From: Mesostigma viride
Lineage: Eukaryota > Streptophyta > Mesostigmatophyceae > Mesostigmatales > Mesostigmataceae
Assembly: GCA_009746045.1 (NCBI GenBank)
Contig: RPFO01000175.1
Span: 3,099,634-3,163,633, forward strand
Reading direction: 5' to 3'
Length of the DNA: 64,000 nucleotides
Positions 34,855 to 49,100 of the stretch are shown here, in pieces. A program made the position numbers and the translations under genes. The notes under the pieces were generated by a model, which saw only the letters and a list, made by a program, of their open reading frames with translations, was not told the origin of the DNA and searched no databases. The first letter of the stretch is position 1, and each line of letters opens with the position of its first letter.

Positions 34855-35080
34855 ACATGCCCCCACCTACCCTTCGTGCATCCCGCCCTTGACGAGGCAC
34901 AACCATGTGCCCCCACCTACCCTTTGTGCGTCCCTCCCTTGACAAGAAACAAGCACGTGCACCTATCTAACCTTTGTGCATCCCTTCCTTGGCAAGGAAC
35001 AAGCACACCCACCCACCTACTCCACATGCATCCCTCCCTTGACAAGGAACAAGCACGATCACCCAGCTACCCACTAGCAC
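34855..35080. repeat. ~50-58-bp minisatellite, about 4 units
   Basis: Units share CCACCTACC, TGCATCCCTCCCTTGAC and AAGGAACAAGCAC with small length changes. Confidence 0.8.
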
Positions 35081-35289
35081 GGCAGCAAGGCAGACCTTAC
35101 AATGGCAAGTGATGTTTATCGGTAGAAACTGTTAGACAACTAGCAAACGAGCCAGCCGGTGAAGAGCAAGGCACGCATGCAAGGAATTTGTCGTTGCCTA
35201 TGTCTACGCTTGAGTTTGTCACTGCAGTTGAAATCTGCATTTGCATCAGCAGGCCCGATCGAACCCCATGTCGCCACCCGCATTTCCAC

Positions 35290-35700
35290 TTATACTTCAC
35301 GGCCCCTTATTCTTCTCTTGTGCCTGCCTTTGCCCTAACTGTTACCCTAGCATCTGCCCTTGCCCCTATCCTTTGATCCCCAGTGTTTGCCGTTGCCCTC
35401 ATCCTTCCCCTAGTGCCTGCCCTTGTCTTCATCTTTTCCCTTGTGCCTGCCCGTGCCCTTGTCCGTTCCCTCGTGCTTGACTTGTCCTAATCTCTTTCCC
35501 TTGCGCCTGCCCTTGCCCTTATCCGCTTCCCTTGTGCCTGCCCCTGCCCTTGTCATTTCCCTTGAGCCTGCCCTTTTGGCAAGCACAAGTGCCTTAATCC
35601 TTTCCTTGGCCTTGTGCTTGCTCTTCCAGTTTCCCTTTCCTTTGCTCGTGCGGTTGCCTTTGCTCTTACCCGGGTGCTTGCCCTTGCCGTTTGCAAGCTG
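35290..35700. repeat. TGCCCTTGCCCTTGT-rich minisatellite
   Basis: Irregular repeats of CTTGTGCCTGCCCTTG with CCTTATCC and CGTTCCC spacers over about 410 bp. No ORF is supported. Confidence 0.8.
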
Positions 35701-35704
35701 CATT

Positions 35705-36365
35705 ATTGTCTTAGCAAGCTAGCAAGTGCAAACTGGCACTGAGCCAGAAATGCAAGCAAAGCAGCCAGTGTAAATAAGGATGGACGGGAACAGTAGAAAG
35801 CTAGAGGTGGCTACGGTGCTAGAGCTCATGGCAACAAGGTGGTCCCATTCTTGCTGCATTGGGTGCGTTGCGTGGGTGGGATATTGCGATAGGGGGACAT
35901 TCTTGCCTTGGTTGTGTTTTCACATGCACCCGGTGCTTGAATTTATGCGTGCAAGGGTGGCTGGTATCCCAACCAACAGCCCAAGAGGAAAAAGAGTGCT
36001 TAGAAAGCAAGAATGACTTTATGTTGGTAATAGCAGTGGTGGCGGCAGCAAAAACTGTTGTTGTAGATGCAAGCTACAACACTGCTGATGGTTTCTCACA
36101 CTAATGTGGATAATGATAATGCATGCCACTTAACGGGACCATATAAACCACAACAAGAATAATCGTGAGAGCAAAAGAAAGAGGAGTACAAAACGGCCGG
36201 CTTACCTAGCTACAGCAAAAAAATTGCATGAAAAACAAGATAACTCACCTTTGTCGCAGCAGTGACCATATGAGACAGCTCACAAAAACTTGTTGATCCT
36301 TGAAACTTCCTGCTTGAAGGCAGCCACCAACGGTCTGGATTTTTCACCCCAGTCCTTCTCAACAG
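35705..36365. other. Unannotated interior of the 18.9-kb element
   Basis: No repeat or coding signal I can support between the minisatellite and the GA tract. Confidence 0.5.
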
Positions 36366-37782
<1,417 letters not shown>

Positions 37783-38335
37783 GGGTGGTGGTACACAAAT
37801 ACCGTACAAGTGATACACAAATACCGTACAAGTGATACACAATTGCAGCCAGGACAACAGCGGGTCGCTGCGTACCTGCCGTGGGAAGGAGGACAAGTGA
37901 TACACAAATACGCTACAAGTGATACACAAATACCGTACAAGTGATACACAATTGCAGCCAGGACAACAGCGGGTCGCTGCGTACCTGCCGTGGGAAGGAG
38001 GACAAGTGATACACAAATACCGTACAAGTGATACACAAATACCGTACAAGTGATACACAATTGCAGCCAGGACAACAGCGGGTCGCTGCGTACCTGCCGT
38101 GGGAAGGAGGACAAGTGATACACAAATACGCTACAAGTGATACACAAATACCGTACAAGTGATACACAATTGCAGCCAGGACAACAGCGGGTCGCTGCGT
38201 ACCTGCCGTGGGAAGGAGGAAACAAGTGATACACAAATACGCTACAAGTGATACACAAATACCGTACAAGTGATACACAATTGCAGCCAGGACAACAGCG
38301 GGTCGCTGCGTACCTGCCGTGGAAGGAGGGGGGGG
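37783..38335. repeat. 109-bp tandem repeat, 5 copies
   Basis: The landmark TTGCAGCCAGGACAACAGCG occurs at 37843, 37952, 38061, 38170 and 38281. Each unit also contains two or three sub-repeats of the 20-mer GTGATACACAAATACCGTAC. High identity suggests recent amplification. Confidence 0.95.
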
Positions 38336-38344
38336 TTGGTAACA

Positions 38345-39075
38345 CAAATATCCGACCTATATATTAGCAATAGCCGCCGCCTATCAAACAGGTCCTATTC
38401 ATCACGAGCGTCAACGCCCCGTCATCGCCCCGTCATCGCCCGGGCCGAGGCCTTAACCTGTTAACTCTTTATTCGGAGTGATAGTCAACGACCTATACTA
38501 CCAATAGCTGCCGCAATATCAAAACATGGGTTTATCATCACGCCCGTCGAGGGCGATGACGGTGACGACCGTCACCGTCATCGCCCTCGACGGGCCAACA
38601 TCTAAACTCTTCTCTTAATCAACAATCTATGTTACCAATAGCCGCGCCTATCAAACAGATCCTATTCATCACGCGCGTCAACGCCCCGTATCGCCCCGTC
38701 ATCGCCCCGTGATCGCCATGCCGAGCCAGCGCGAGGGCCAACCTCTTACTCTTTACATTTGTATTCGGAGTAGTAGTCAACGACCTATATTACCAAATAG
38801 CCGCCGCATATCAAAAGGTCGTATTCATGACGCCCGTCGAGGGCGATGACGGTGACGCCGTCACCGTCATCCGCCACGGGCCAACATCTAAACTCTTTCT
38901 CTTAATCAACAATCTATATTACCAATAGCCGCCGCCTGTCAAACAGATCCTATTCATCACGCGCGTCAACGCCCCGTCATCGCCCGTCATCGCCCCGTCA
39001 TCGCTCCGTGATCGCCATGCGACTGCCGAGGGCAAACCTCTTAACTCTTTATTCGGAGTAATAGTTAACTGCCGG
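38345..39075. repeat. Alternating A-B-A-B-A tandem repeats (~130-180 bp)
   Basis: Type A units contain GTCAACGCCCCGTCATCGCC; type B units contain GTCGAGGGCGATGACGGTGA and its inverse. All share ACCAATAGCCGCCGC and CTTTATTCGGAGT blocks. Three A and two B units alternate. Confidence 0.85.
38542..38595. repeat. 25-bp perfect palindrome in a type B unit
   Basis: 38542-38566 pairs perfectly with 38571-38595 around a 4-nt loop GACC. The second type B unit (38831-38881) keeps a damaged version. Confidence 0.9.
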
Positions 39076-40250
39076 CATTGCCATACAAGAAGAAGCTCTC
39101 GATCCTAGGTATAGACTACCTCGGGTATCATCATCGTAATTGCTAGCATCGAGATCATTCATACCTACCGACGATGGCCAGCTGCAAAAGAAAAATGTCG
39201 ACCAACAGACAGGACCTATCGCCGGGAACCCTCAAGGCAATAAGGGCGAGACAGGCTTTCACTGTAAAGTTGTCCACATCGTGCTAAGGAATTTGTGCTA
39301 ATCTATGAGTACCTATATGGACACTTTGTCGCATTTTTTACATGGCAAATAAGCGATGTATGTGTCATGTAGGCTGCCATTGGTGCATGCATGCATGGGC
39401 CAGCAATGATGGTCAAGAGTACATTGTGCCTATAGAATAATCATCGATTTGTTGATCAGCAAGTGATTCATTACGTGAGACAACAATATGTTTGGGGGCT
39501 AAGCTTCTTACATTGGTCACATGGCCCGCCATAATTGTTTTCTTATGTGTTTAAGGTTAGGACTTTGTTCATGACTGAACGTCATGAACGCGCTCTATTC
39601 ATGACATTGATTAATTGATTTTAATTAGTCTCATGTCCATGTTGGGGACCGGATCTCTGAATTCCCCAAAGAAGATATAGTGGAAGTCAGGTGCCCAAAG
39701 ACGTCAATATCCGTCAAGACGTCAATAACAACATGTATGTCCACAGCTCAGCTAGTAGTCTAAAATATGGGCCTCGAGCTACTCTTGCACGCAAGCAATG
39801 CCTATCATCAAGGATTAATTAATGCCTATCAACAAGGAGACAATCATGCTTGTTAAATTTCCTAGGACCCACAACTGGGGGGTCGTAGTCTTTGACAATG
39901 TCCGACTGGGCAACGCTACTAATCCTACATATCCGAGGTCCCATGTCTGAATAAGAGGGGTTGAGCGGATGACGCCAACAGTGTCTGTGCTCTGCATGTC
40001 AGCTAAAATCATATCGCGGAGACAAACATATGGCGGTATGTCCAATGTTGGCCACTGCGTCGCCTAACAGGTTCGTTCTTACATGGTCGGCAAGGGCCTG
40101 ACCATGTAAGAAGATATCTCCCTGGCTGGCCAGTCCACAAGGAACCAGCAGGGACCTCATCGAATCAACCTGATTTATTAACTAACTACTTAATTCATTT
40201 ATTAAACTCATGCCCCCATTAGGGAGTCAAGGAGCATTAGTTAACCCCGA
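39076..40250. other. Unannotated interior of the 18.9-kb element
   Basis: About 1.2 kb without a supported ORF. It holds some short palindromes and scattered TTAATTAA motifs that resemble LINE tails. Confidence 0.5.
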
Positions 40251-40292
40251 TTAATTAATTAATTAATTAATTAATTAATTAATTAATTAAAC
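40250..40292. repeat. (TTAA)n tract next to an ACACGTG block
   Basis: About 40 bp of ATTA/TTAA repeat followed by ACACGTGCTCCCGTTGGGAG. It resembles the LINE A tail, so it probably marks a 5'-truncated LINE copy. Confidence 0.6.
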
Positions 40293-40577
40293 ACGTGCTC
40301 CCGTTGGGAGTCACGGAGCACCGAAGTGCTTTTAATCCCTGTGTGTGCACAACAGGAGAAAGGGCAGAGACCCCCAGTCTCCTTCATGCCTAAGGCATGC
40401 CACAGCTGCATTCGGGAACGCTAGCTAAACGGACACGCTAACGATCCGGCAATCTGTGGGTGCAATAAGACCCATGTGAGCATGGCATAACACTAGGAGC
40501 GTGGGCAAGTAATCCCATCATAGCCAGGACGTAGCATGGCTGTACTAGGACTATACCCCGATTTCTGATTCTCCCGA

Positions 40578-40607
40578 TTTCTGGCCTGCGCTGGTTGTCT
40601 CCTTGAT
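40578..40607. repeat. 30-bp dispersed motif, copy 2
   Basis: Identical core TTTCTGGCCTGCGCTGG plus a CTCCTTGAT end, as at 28741-28770, 49591-49620 and (inverted) 61401-61430. Here it directly precedes the GGAT satellite. Confidence 0.85.
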
Positions 40608-40617
40608 ACCCCGATCA

Positions 40618-41547
40618 ATGGATGGATGGATGGATGGATGGATGGATGGATGGATGGATGGATGGATGGATGATGGATGGATGGATGGATGGATGGATGG
40701 ATGGATGGATGGATGGATGGATGGATGGAATGGATGGATGGATGGATGGATGGATGGATGGATGATGGATGGATGGATGGATGGATGGATGGATGGATGG
40801 ATGGATGGATGGATGGATGGATGGATGGATGGATGATGGATGGATGATGGATGGATGGATGGATGGATGGATGGATGGATGGATGGATGGATGGATGGAT
40901 GGATGGATGGATGGATGGATGGATGGATGGATGGATGGATGATGGATGGATGGATGGATGGATGGATGGATGGATGGATGGATGGATGGATGGATTGGAT
41001 GGATGGATGGATGGATGGATGGATGGATGGATGGATGGATGGATTGGATGGATGGATGGATGGATGGATGGATGGATGGATGGATGATGATGGATGGATG
41101 GATGGATGGATGGATGGATGGATGGATGGATGGATGGATGGAATGGATGGATGGATGGATGGATGGATGGATGGATGGATGGATGGATGGATGGATGGAT
41201 GGATGGATGGATGGATGGATGGATGGATGGATGGATGGATGGATGGATGGATGGATGGATGGATGGATGGATGGATGGATGGATGGATGATGGATGGATG
41301 GATGGATGGATGGATGGATGGATGGAATGGATGGATGGATTGGATGGATGGATGGATGGATGGATGGATGGATGGGATGGATGGATGGATGGATGGATGG
41401 ATGTGGATGGATGGATGGATGGATGGATGGATGGATGGATGGATGGATGGATGGATGGATGGATGGATGGATGGATGGGATGGATGGATGGATGGATGGA
41501 TGGATGGATGGATGGATGGATGGATGGATGGGATGGATGGATGGATG
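40618..41547. repeat. (GGAT)n satellite, ~930 bp
   Basis: Nearly pure tetranucleotide with occasional GATGATGG and GGAATGG phase breaks. The Met-Asp-Gly-Trp frames are artefacts. Confidence 0.98.
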
Positions 41548-41652
41548 TTTATAGTACTATGCTAATCTCTATAGAAACATAATTACACGGAAGTTACAAA
41601 TCTCATCTGCATCATGCCCCAAGACACTACATTAAACAATCAAATAAAATAT

Positions 41653-41770
41653 AAACATGCCTCCGATGGGAGATCATGTAGCACATATTCCTTGCTGAAT
41701 GGGTGGAGGTGGGTCAAGCCGCGACATCGAAATAAGCTAACTCTAAGCTATCTAGTCTACAAAATCCTAA
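41653..41770 (+). repeat. Dispersed repeat, copy 2 (first at 28908)
   Basis: Direct-orientation copy of 28908-29030. A shorter related trace (CCGTTGGGAGTCA) lies near 42021-42050. Confidence 0.7.
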
Positions 41771-43016
41771 CTACACTTCTCCCCAAAGCGCCCCTTCCGC
41801 TTTGGGGAGGGGGCTTACCCACAGGGGCTGGCGTGTGAGCCGGGACATTGGTCTTCCACCTCTTCTTGTTCTGCATAGTAGGAACAGAGAGCAAAGAAAT
41901 GCGGTGTGGGGACCCCTTCTCGTGGTAATGCGTTACATGTACTTCTTACCGGGCTTTGCTCTTCATGGGTTCATAAAGACAACAATTATTCAGTAAGAAT
42001 TTAACAAATTAGGAACATATATCCGTTGGGAGTCACTGTTACACATATACCTGCAAAGGGGCTATATGATTTTTTAATACATTCTGAGCTACAACCTGCA
42101 GGTGCATGGGTTTAGTTAACTGCCACCTATACTAGAGGCCTGACATGGGGTGGAGCTTCAGTGCTTCCCCGCCTTCTCCTTCTCCCACACTGGGTGCTCC
42201 GCCTCCTTCTCCGGACCGGCCTGACCGTGGGTGCACCGGCCCCGCCTCCTCCTTCTCCTCACGGGACGATTCGCGCTCCACGCCACATGTGGCTGCAGCA
42301 TCAGTTAGCACGGGCAAGACATAGCAGTAACCGCGCTATGGCTGTTCTAGCACCAGCCTAGCAGCCTGCCATGATTACTCAGCAAACCCACGACAGCTAA
42401 ACCCTTGGCTGTGACAACCAGTCCATGCATCATTAAGTATGGGTACGGGGAAAGCTTCCCGCGTATCCAATGATGGCCATATGAATGACAGGGCAACACA
42501 ACAACTTGCACCCTAGCCCCCCGTGCAAACACAAAACGTGGGTCGTGGCTTCCACGCCCCATCCGCCATGCATGACAGCGCGTACCTCACTCGCATTCAC
42601 ACCGGGCGGCATCCCAGCGCCGTTGCTGTCCCTATGTGACACGTCGGCTGATTAAGCAGATACACAGCAGAGTCTGATGTAAACCGCTAAAACCCAAACC
42701 CATGCAGAACACAGTCAAGGACGCGTGCATGTCAAGCCATGCCAATTGTGAACCGTACAGCAATTTACTTTTCAAGCCTGAACAGGTGGATAGCAGATAC
42801 TAGCCTGGAAGAGGTTACAGGGGCACATGTCCATTAGCGAGCGGAACACAGCATACACCCTACAAGCGTACCGCACAATGTCCTCCTGCAATTGTCTGCA
42901 GATCTCCAAATGCCGCAGACATCTCCACTGCTCTCGTGGCGATTGCAAATGTTTCATGCCGCAGACATCTCCACTGCTCTCATGGCGATTGCAAATGCTT
43001 GATGCCGCACCTCTGC
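41771..43016. other. Unannotated interior of the 18.9-kb element
   Basis: No gene supported. At 42905-43000 there is a ~45-bp tandem duplication (GCCGCAGACATCTCCACTGC, twice) that may echo the end of the adjacent minus-strand gene. Confidence 0.5.
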
Positions 43017-44155
43017 TTACAGAAGAAAAGCTTCCTCCGGGCGAGGCACCTGACTGGAACCAACACCCATTCCTTGGCTTGACAATGTGGCCATGACAGC
43101 ATCGTGAATCTCTTTCGCCAACGCCCACACATCAGGACCCGTGCGCTGCACCGCCATGGCCACAGGCTGCACCGCTGCAATCGATGCAGCATTCACTGCC
43201 TGCGCCGCACCATGTACTGCATGCACGAAAGCCAATCCTGGCTCGGTTATCATGGTCTTGCCCGATTCCTGCTGCTTCTTCTTCTTCGATGCAGTCATGC
43301 GCACTTTATACCCCTTCCTCTCCAAGCACGCCTTCAGCACCTGGTTCGTGCGGTGCTGAATATGCTTCTGAAGGCGCGCCTTCTAAACACAAATTGTTGG
43401 CAATGTATGATTCCCAAACGGCATGATAGGCACATAATCAGTCCCATTAATTGCTTTGCGGCAGTCAATGCACCAGAACACCTGTTGAAAAAAGAAGGTT
43501 ATGCATGCTAGCGATTACCCGCGGCAAGAAGCAATCAACACGCCTAGCTAACAACTGCAACACAATGTAATTCATGACGGGCCACTCACCGCTAGCCTGC
43601 TCTCCTGCTTCAATGTCTCCCCATTCTCAAGGCCTCCATTGTAAACCTCTCCGTCTTCACCATCGTCACCGTCTTCCTCTTCCTCCACTCCGACGTATCC
43701 GTGCTTCCTTTTCCTAAGATACCTAGGGTTGTTCAAGTCGTATGTGCGGCGTTGGCACACTTCCAACAAAATTTTGGCCGCCTCTACCCATTACCATTTA
43801 TTCGTACCATCATAACATATCCAGGCGTTTGAAAAATCATTCCCTCGTTCGAACTTCTACGCCTGGGCGTCCATGACGAGGCAGTCACGACGGGACGCAG
43901 ATGCACAAAATAAAAAAAGGCGACATCCCTTCAATCATTGACCAAAGAAGAGAATAAGCGCAGAACTTGGATTTCAACACCACACACCCATTACCAGCGA
44001 GCACGGCTGGCCTGCAACCGCCATCATTTCATAACCAGAAGCCAGGGCCCACACTCCATCCCGTTACCTCATCTTCCACGCAGGCTTCCGCTGCTTCCCT
44101 CTGCTCTTTCGCATTCTCCGCCAGCAACCTCGCCTTCTCCTCGTCGAACAATCCA
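43017..44155 (-). CDS. Multi-exon gene of unknown function in the 18.9-kb element
   Basis: Not recognised. Supported minus-strand exons: 44068-44155 (coiled-coil-like, LFDEEKARLLAENAKEQREAA, acceptor TATAG, donor GTAACG), 43590-43781 (AAKILLEVCQRRTYDL, then a basic and an acidic run, donor GTGAGT), an exon starting 43481 (VFWCIDCRKAINGTDY, acceptor CAACAG), and a last exon 43017-43382 (KARLQKHIQHRTNQ, TASKKKKQQESG, an Ala-rich helix, stop after EEAFLL). Phases agree for the first joins; the third exon's donor is uncertain. The first exon(s) and start codon were not found. It could be a DNA-binding accessory protein of the transposon, but that is inference from position only. Confidence 0.45.
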
Positions 44156-45379
44156 CTATAAGAATGAAATCCCCTCTATTGGACGCCATTCAGACGAACT
44201 TTGCTAGCGTCTTTTCACGCGCCCCAGCACACATAATCTATAGCCGCTTACTGACAACGGCCGACAACGACAACTGCTGAACAGGCGACAAAGGCTGATA
44301 ACTACATTTTTATATTTCGCTGCATTTGCTAATAGACACGCACGTTCTCCCACTTCACCATCAACATATATACTAAAATTTGTAAAACGCAGCCTTGGCA
44401 CAATTTTAGCTAACACTCTTTCGAACGGCTTTCGGCTCCAGCCACTCAGCGGCGCGACTTAGAGTCCGCTTGACGAATCAGCTGCGCGAAATTTCGTTGC
44501 GACCAATCACGAAAAGGTCAAACCACGGCGTCCATATTATCAGGGTTTTTGTGCGTTACATCCAGATGAGCCATTTGGCAGAGGTCCGTATGCCCAGATT
44601 GCGCCAGGAGCCAAACTCTGCGATGTCCTGTGTTCGCGAGCTCCAGATATAACCGTCGCAAACTTTTGGGCTGTTGGACCAAACTTTATCCTGAGGAACC
44701 AGTTACAAACGCGCAGAAAGCTCACACGTGGATTTTCCTCTGCTCCACCGCCTGTAAGCGATTTTCCCCTGCTGTCTGCGGGGTTGGCGAGGTCACCCAT
44801 CCCCGCGCCCATCCCACCCACCCACCCACCACCCACCCACCCACCCACCCACCCACCCACATCGCGCTCCCGTGCAGAGGTAGCAGTCAATCTGTACTGA
44901 GCTAGTTGAACTCCGCAAGACGTAGTTCGCGAGCTCCGTCCACTGCGCGGTTGCGCAAGTTTTCCCTTTGTAGCAACATACATATTCTTTAAGTTCCACA
45001 CAAGTTGGTTGCGTAGACTTCACGCGCCAAGGCACACTGCATCATTGGCGGGTTAACTGCAAGGTTGCGGGTTCGAACCTAGGGGTTGGGCCCAAGTTTT
45101 GGGTTTTTTTCTTCACCCTTTTGACAACCTCCATGAATCTTGTGGTGGAAAACCTAAAGCTAGCGCGCGCTCCTTGGCGAGGCTAGCGCCACCTGGCCCT
45201 TGGCGGCGGTACGTGGTGTCACGCATCTCCCTAGCCGGGGCTCCCTGGCCGGGGACCGGCCACAAAAAGTACAAGCTCTAATGTCGCGGGCGAAGCCCGC
45301 AAAACTTGTTACAATATATAATTATCCATCTGGCCGTGGACAGGCAAAGACCCCCTTAGTAACTTACTAAAACGTAATC
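44156..45379. other. Region between the two minus-strand genes
   Basis: Contains a CCCA microsatellite (44813-44860) and a GGTTCGAACC block near 45070 that resembles a tRNA B box. The rest of a tRNA or SINE is not visible. The promoter or missing first exons of the 43017-44155 gene should lie here. Confidence 0.45.
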
Positions 45380-45600
45380 TTACAGCATCGGATCACTGGC
45401 ACCTAATTTACCGGTGGTAACTTCTCAACTAAGATCCGTCGCGGTAATCTCCCGTGTCGGTACAGTACTACGAAAGATACGTCGTGGTAACGTTACGGCT
45501 AGTAAATTTACTACCTAAGACTCGACGTTGTAATTATTACCGCCTTGGATCTCAGGCGTGGGATCGTGCGTGGTAAGATTACCGCGTGGTAATTTACGCC
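45380..45600. repeat. GTGGTAA-type subterminal repeats
   Basis: Loose repeats of TGGTAAC/GGTAAT and CGTGGTAA follow the Tudor-like ORF in coding direction and match the array at 32960-33115. Confidence 0.6.
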
Positions 45601-46021
45601 TCGGATCCTTTTTACCACCCTCGGACGAAAAGTATAGTGCACTGGGCTCCTCATCCTCAGACTCTTCCCCCTCACTTGCCTGATCGCTGCCCGGGGAATC
45701 AACGGGCGCGCTACGGCGGCACCCCCTAGTTAGCTGCTGCCTACGCTCAGGGGGCTGGAGGGCCACACGCTCGTCTCTAGCTGTATTACTCAAGAGCTCC
45801 TGCCCGGCATTGTGGTCCGTGGCTAGAAGCTCGGGCAGCACAGCACCTGGGCAAGAACAAAGGACTGCTTGTAGATCATCATACGGAAGCACGTCCTTCT
45901 CACCGTCATCCCACAGCACGGCGGCCAAGCGAGAGCCCGCGTCTATTGCTGTTACCCTACCGTGAAATCTTTTTTTGCCAGCTCCCACAGCATACCATCT
46001 ACAGATGGGAGTGGACACCAT
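45515..46021 (-). CDS. Tudor/agenet-like domain ORF of the transposon
   Basis: About 168 residues from the ATG at 46021. The N-terminal ~50 residues (RWYAVGAGKKRFHGRVTAID, then an LWDDGEKDVLPYDDL segment) look like a Tudor or related small beta-barrel, a fold that often reads histone marks. An acidic Ser/Glu-rich region (EGEESEDEEPS) follows, ending SSEGGKKDPRRKL and running into the subterminal repeats. It lies ~115 bp downstream of the transposase-like frame and could be its C-terminal domain, joined by splicing or separated by a frameshift. Family assignment is by eye. Confidence 0.5.
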   Translation of the reverse strand: MVSTPICRWYAVGAGKKRFHGRVTAIDAGSRLAAVLWDDGEKDVLPYDDLQAVLCSCPGAVLPELLATDHNAGQELLSNTARDERVALQPPERRQQLTRGCRRSAPVDSPGSDQASEGEESEDEEPSALYFSSEGGKKDPRRKLPRGNLTTHDPTPEIQGGNNYNVES

Positions 46022-46136
46022 GATACCATCCGCTACCGCTTCTCCCAAGCCTCGCTGTTCCTAGCCCTAGCAGCTGCTGCATTCTTGTACTCTGCAAAGC
46101 AAAGTCTGTCATCCTTCACTACTTGTTGCAGGGCAT

Positions 46137-49100
46137 CTACAGTGGCTGCAGCCAGGCACCCCCCTTTGTAAGCTTTACGGTGTTTGGCTTCGCCTTGGTG
46201 GGCCCTGGCCACGACGAAAGGAGCACGTCCCCCTTGGGCACCGCATACACATGGACGGGCAATGATGATGACACCGGTACGCCGGCAGATGATGGATGCC
46301 ACCTGAGCCACTTGGCAGCGTAGTGATCAGCATGAAAACATTCTACCAAGACGGTCGTGTCCCCTGGCGCAGGCGTCTTGTGGACTACACCGTACAGAGC
46401 AGGTGTCCACGTAAACTTGGTGTTGCCTTCAGCCAAACAAGGATGGGCTACAATAACTGGGTGCCCCTCTTCAAGGCCTACAGACGCTTGGGCTGCAGCT
46501 ATGTCGAAGGCTATGGCCCTATTCGCCTCATCCCACTGCGCCTGCGTAAAGCCCGCATGTCGTACAGAAGGCACCAACGGCTCTACAGCAGCCGCGATGG
46601 CCAAAGCCAGTTCCTCCTCCTCGTATGTTGCTGCTGGCAGAGGCGTCGGCGCACTGCGCGGGGAAGGGCGGGGCCATTCAGGAGGCCTCCACTCCGCGGG
46701 GACAGTGTCAATGCCCTTGGGGACCTTTGGCCAAAATTCTGCCCACCGGATCAACCGGTTCACCTTTGTCTTCGCGTCGACGAAATACTGAGCCCACACG
46801 GTACCATGCAGCCCGCCCACGAATAGCTTGATTCTTGGGATGTTCTCCTGCATGCATGGGCAGAGCAGTGCGACATGGACAAGGAGTACTTAAGTCGAGC
46901 ATATCCGAGGCCAAATTTAGATAAGGTTGCACCAATGGACAAAGAATACATCAAATAACCAAGAGGTATGACGAGTAATGAAAGCAAACTTGGTAGCAAA
47001 TGCTTACAGCTTCACCATGATTCAAATTACTCACCTCCAGGTATCGCAGGTTGAGACCAGCCAGCAGGGGCCCTGCGGTCGCGCAAGGAATGTCCGGATC
47101 AAACACGCGAATGCCATACAGGGGACGCCCCTGCTGATCATAGGCGAGAACACGCCCTGAGAGTACACCATCTGGCCGCGGCTGCGTGACGATGTAGCAC
47201 TGGTAGCTCATCCACACCTCTGGGTTGCCTTGCACTTTCCGAAATGAGGTGTGGTGGCAGCGAGCAGCCTTGCCAGTCCGCGTAGGGAGACCATCTTCAG
47301 AGTCAGCGCTTGGAGGCATGTAGTCTAGTGCCATGCTCCAGCCAGCTAAGTTTGGTTCCTTCCGGTGCAGCAGCCAGGCCGCGACATCATACACGCAGCC
47401 TAAAACCTTCACCCGGGTCCCAGCTGGAGTCTTGGCGCTCATGTCTTCAGCTGCCACCACGTCCGCATGCTCAAAAGCGCTCAAGATGGCATCAAAGAAG
47501 TCGTCAGGCGCACCGTAGACAACCACGTCCTTGCCACGTCCACTCTTGGCCACCGTTGCCCACAAGTGGCCGAAGCGCTGGTCAGGATCAACGTGAGAAT
47601 GCCCACGCATCAACCTGTGGATGTGAACCTTGTCGAAGCGGCCATCCTCCACCAACTTGGCTGCCCAGAGCAATACGGTGTCATTCCTGTTCTCGCTCCC
47701 TCCGTCCAGCTGAAAATGGGCTTCCGTTGGACGAGGCTGGCTGGCAGCCTCCCACGACTTGGCCGCCTCCCAGTCAGCCAACATGCACTCTAGCATCGTG
47801 CACGTCACGCTGCCAGACTGCCCATGTACCTCCACCCATGGCCACACGGGAAAAAACGTCGAGGTGCCACCCAATATGATGCCGCAATACAAACTGAATT
47901 CAAGGCATTTAGCCCGATTCTGCTCCCAGCCCTTAGGTGCATTAGCTACCAGGGGTGACAAGGTCTTGGTGCTGTCAATCTTGTCTAAGCAGAAAAGCAA
48001 GATTAGCCCCTTGATCGCCAGGCGGCACAGCCTCGCGTACTCACGTCTTTCGCGGCGGACCAAAGCCATGTGCTTCCGGCGCTCCAGGTCATAGCGTTTT
48101 CGCCGCTCTCCAGAACCGGCACCTCGGCGCAGCGTCCGCAAAAGAACGCACGTCTGGCAGACACCCACATTCCTCGTGTACTCCAGCATGCGAATCTTAG
48201 GACTACCTGGCCAATAGTTTCCAAGGGCTACTTGCTTCCAGCATTTCATAAAGGGACTGTAGCTGAGACATAGAGACTTGAACAGGGCCTCATCTTCCCC
48301 GCATTCTAACCTGAGGTCCTCCTTGTACTCGTGTTCCCAGCATTGCTTCATATTCAAGTCACCCAAGAGAATCTCGTTGGCCGCTCTCGCAGGGTCGTAG
48401 TCCCCACATTCCTTTGCGAAGTCCATCTGCCACGCTGCACACCACTCCTTCGCCGAAGAGCCGCCCGGATGCTTGGCGACATCGGCCAGGTCCTCCTCAG
48501 TGAGCCCATGATAATCCAAGACATCCCCATCCACCGGCATGGAGAAACTGGCCGCCGCCTGTGCAAGGTAAGTGCGCCAAACCGAATGCTGAATGCCCAA
48601 CAGCTGCCGCATGGCCCGATGACAGCATTTGACCTCGATGATGTCGTTCCCCACAGGCACGTCCAGAATAAGTGGCACGTTGACGTCATAGGATTTTTGG
48701 CTCCCCCCGGGAGCTGCAAAAGTCCAACCAACAAGCACCCCCAAAGCAAAGCGGAAAACATGTTATTCAACATAACACGTACCGACATGATAGCTTGGCC
48801 CCTAGTTAGCTGGCACCCTTACTAGCCATAACAGCATGTGTACTAGTTATTTAGGTCTCTTTTACTTACTACTCAGCCGTAACAACGAAACGTCCCAGCA
48901 AAACAGAAAATTTCGCCATTACGACGCCTAGAAAAACGTGTAAGGGCTGAAAAAGCCGGATGGCGTTCGTGCTCGGAGTAGTGGCCTTTCACAGATTGGA
49001 AGCATTGCAAAGAAAATCAATGCAAGAACATGCTTGACATACGCAGAAAATGGCGTTCTAATTTACTGGACACCTGGAACAATGCAAGATTCAAAGCCAT

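Noticed and set aside
34855-35700. Coding region with regular repeats
   Set aside because: Unit lengths vary and stops occur in all frames; better explained as minisatellites.
37783-38335. CRISPR-like array
   Set aside because: Whole 109-bp units are repeated with no unique spacers, in a eukaryotic context.
40603-41582. Met-Asp-Gly-Trp repeat protein
   Set aside because: Direct translation of the GGAT tetranucleotide; phase changes at each indel.
45049-45092. tRNA gene or tRNA-derived SINE
   Set aside because: Only a B-box-like GGTTCGAACC is present; T-stem pairing, anticodon arm and A box are missing.
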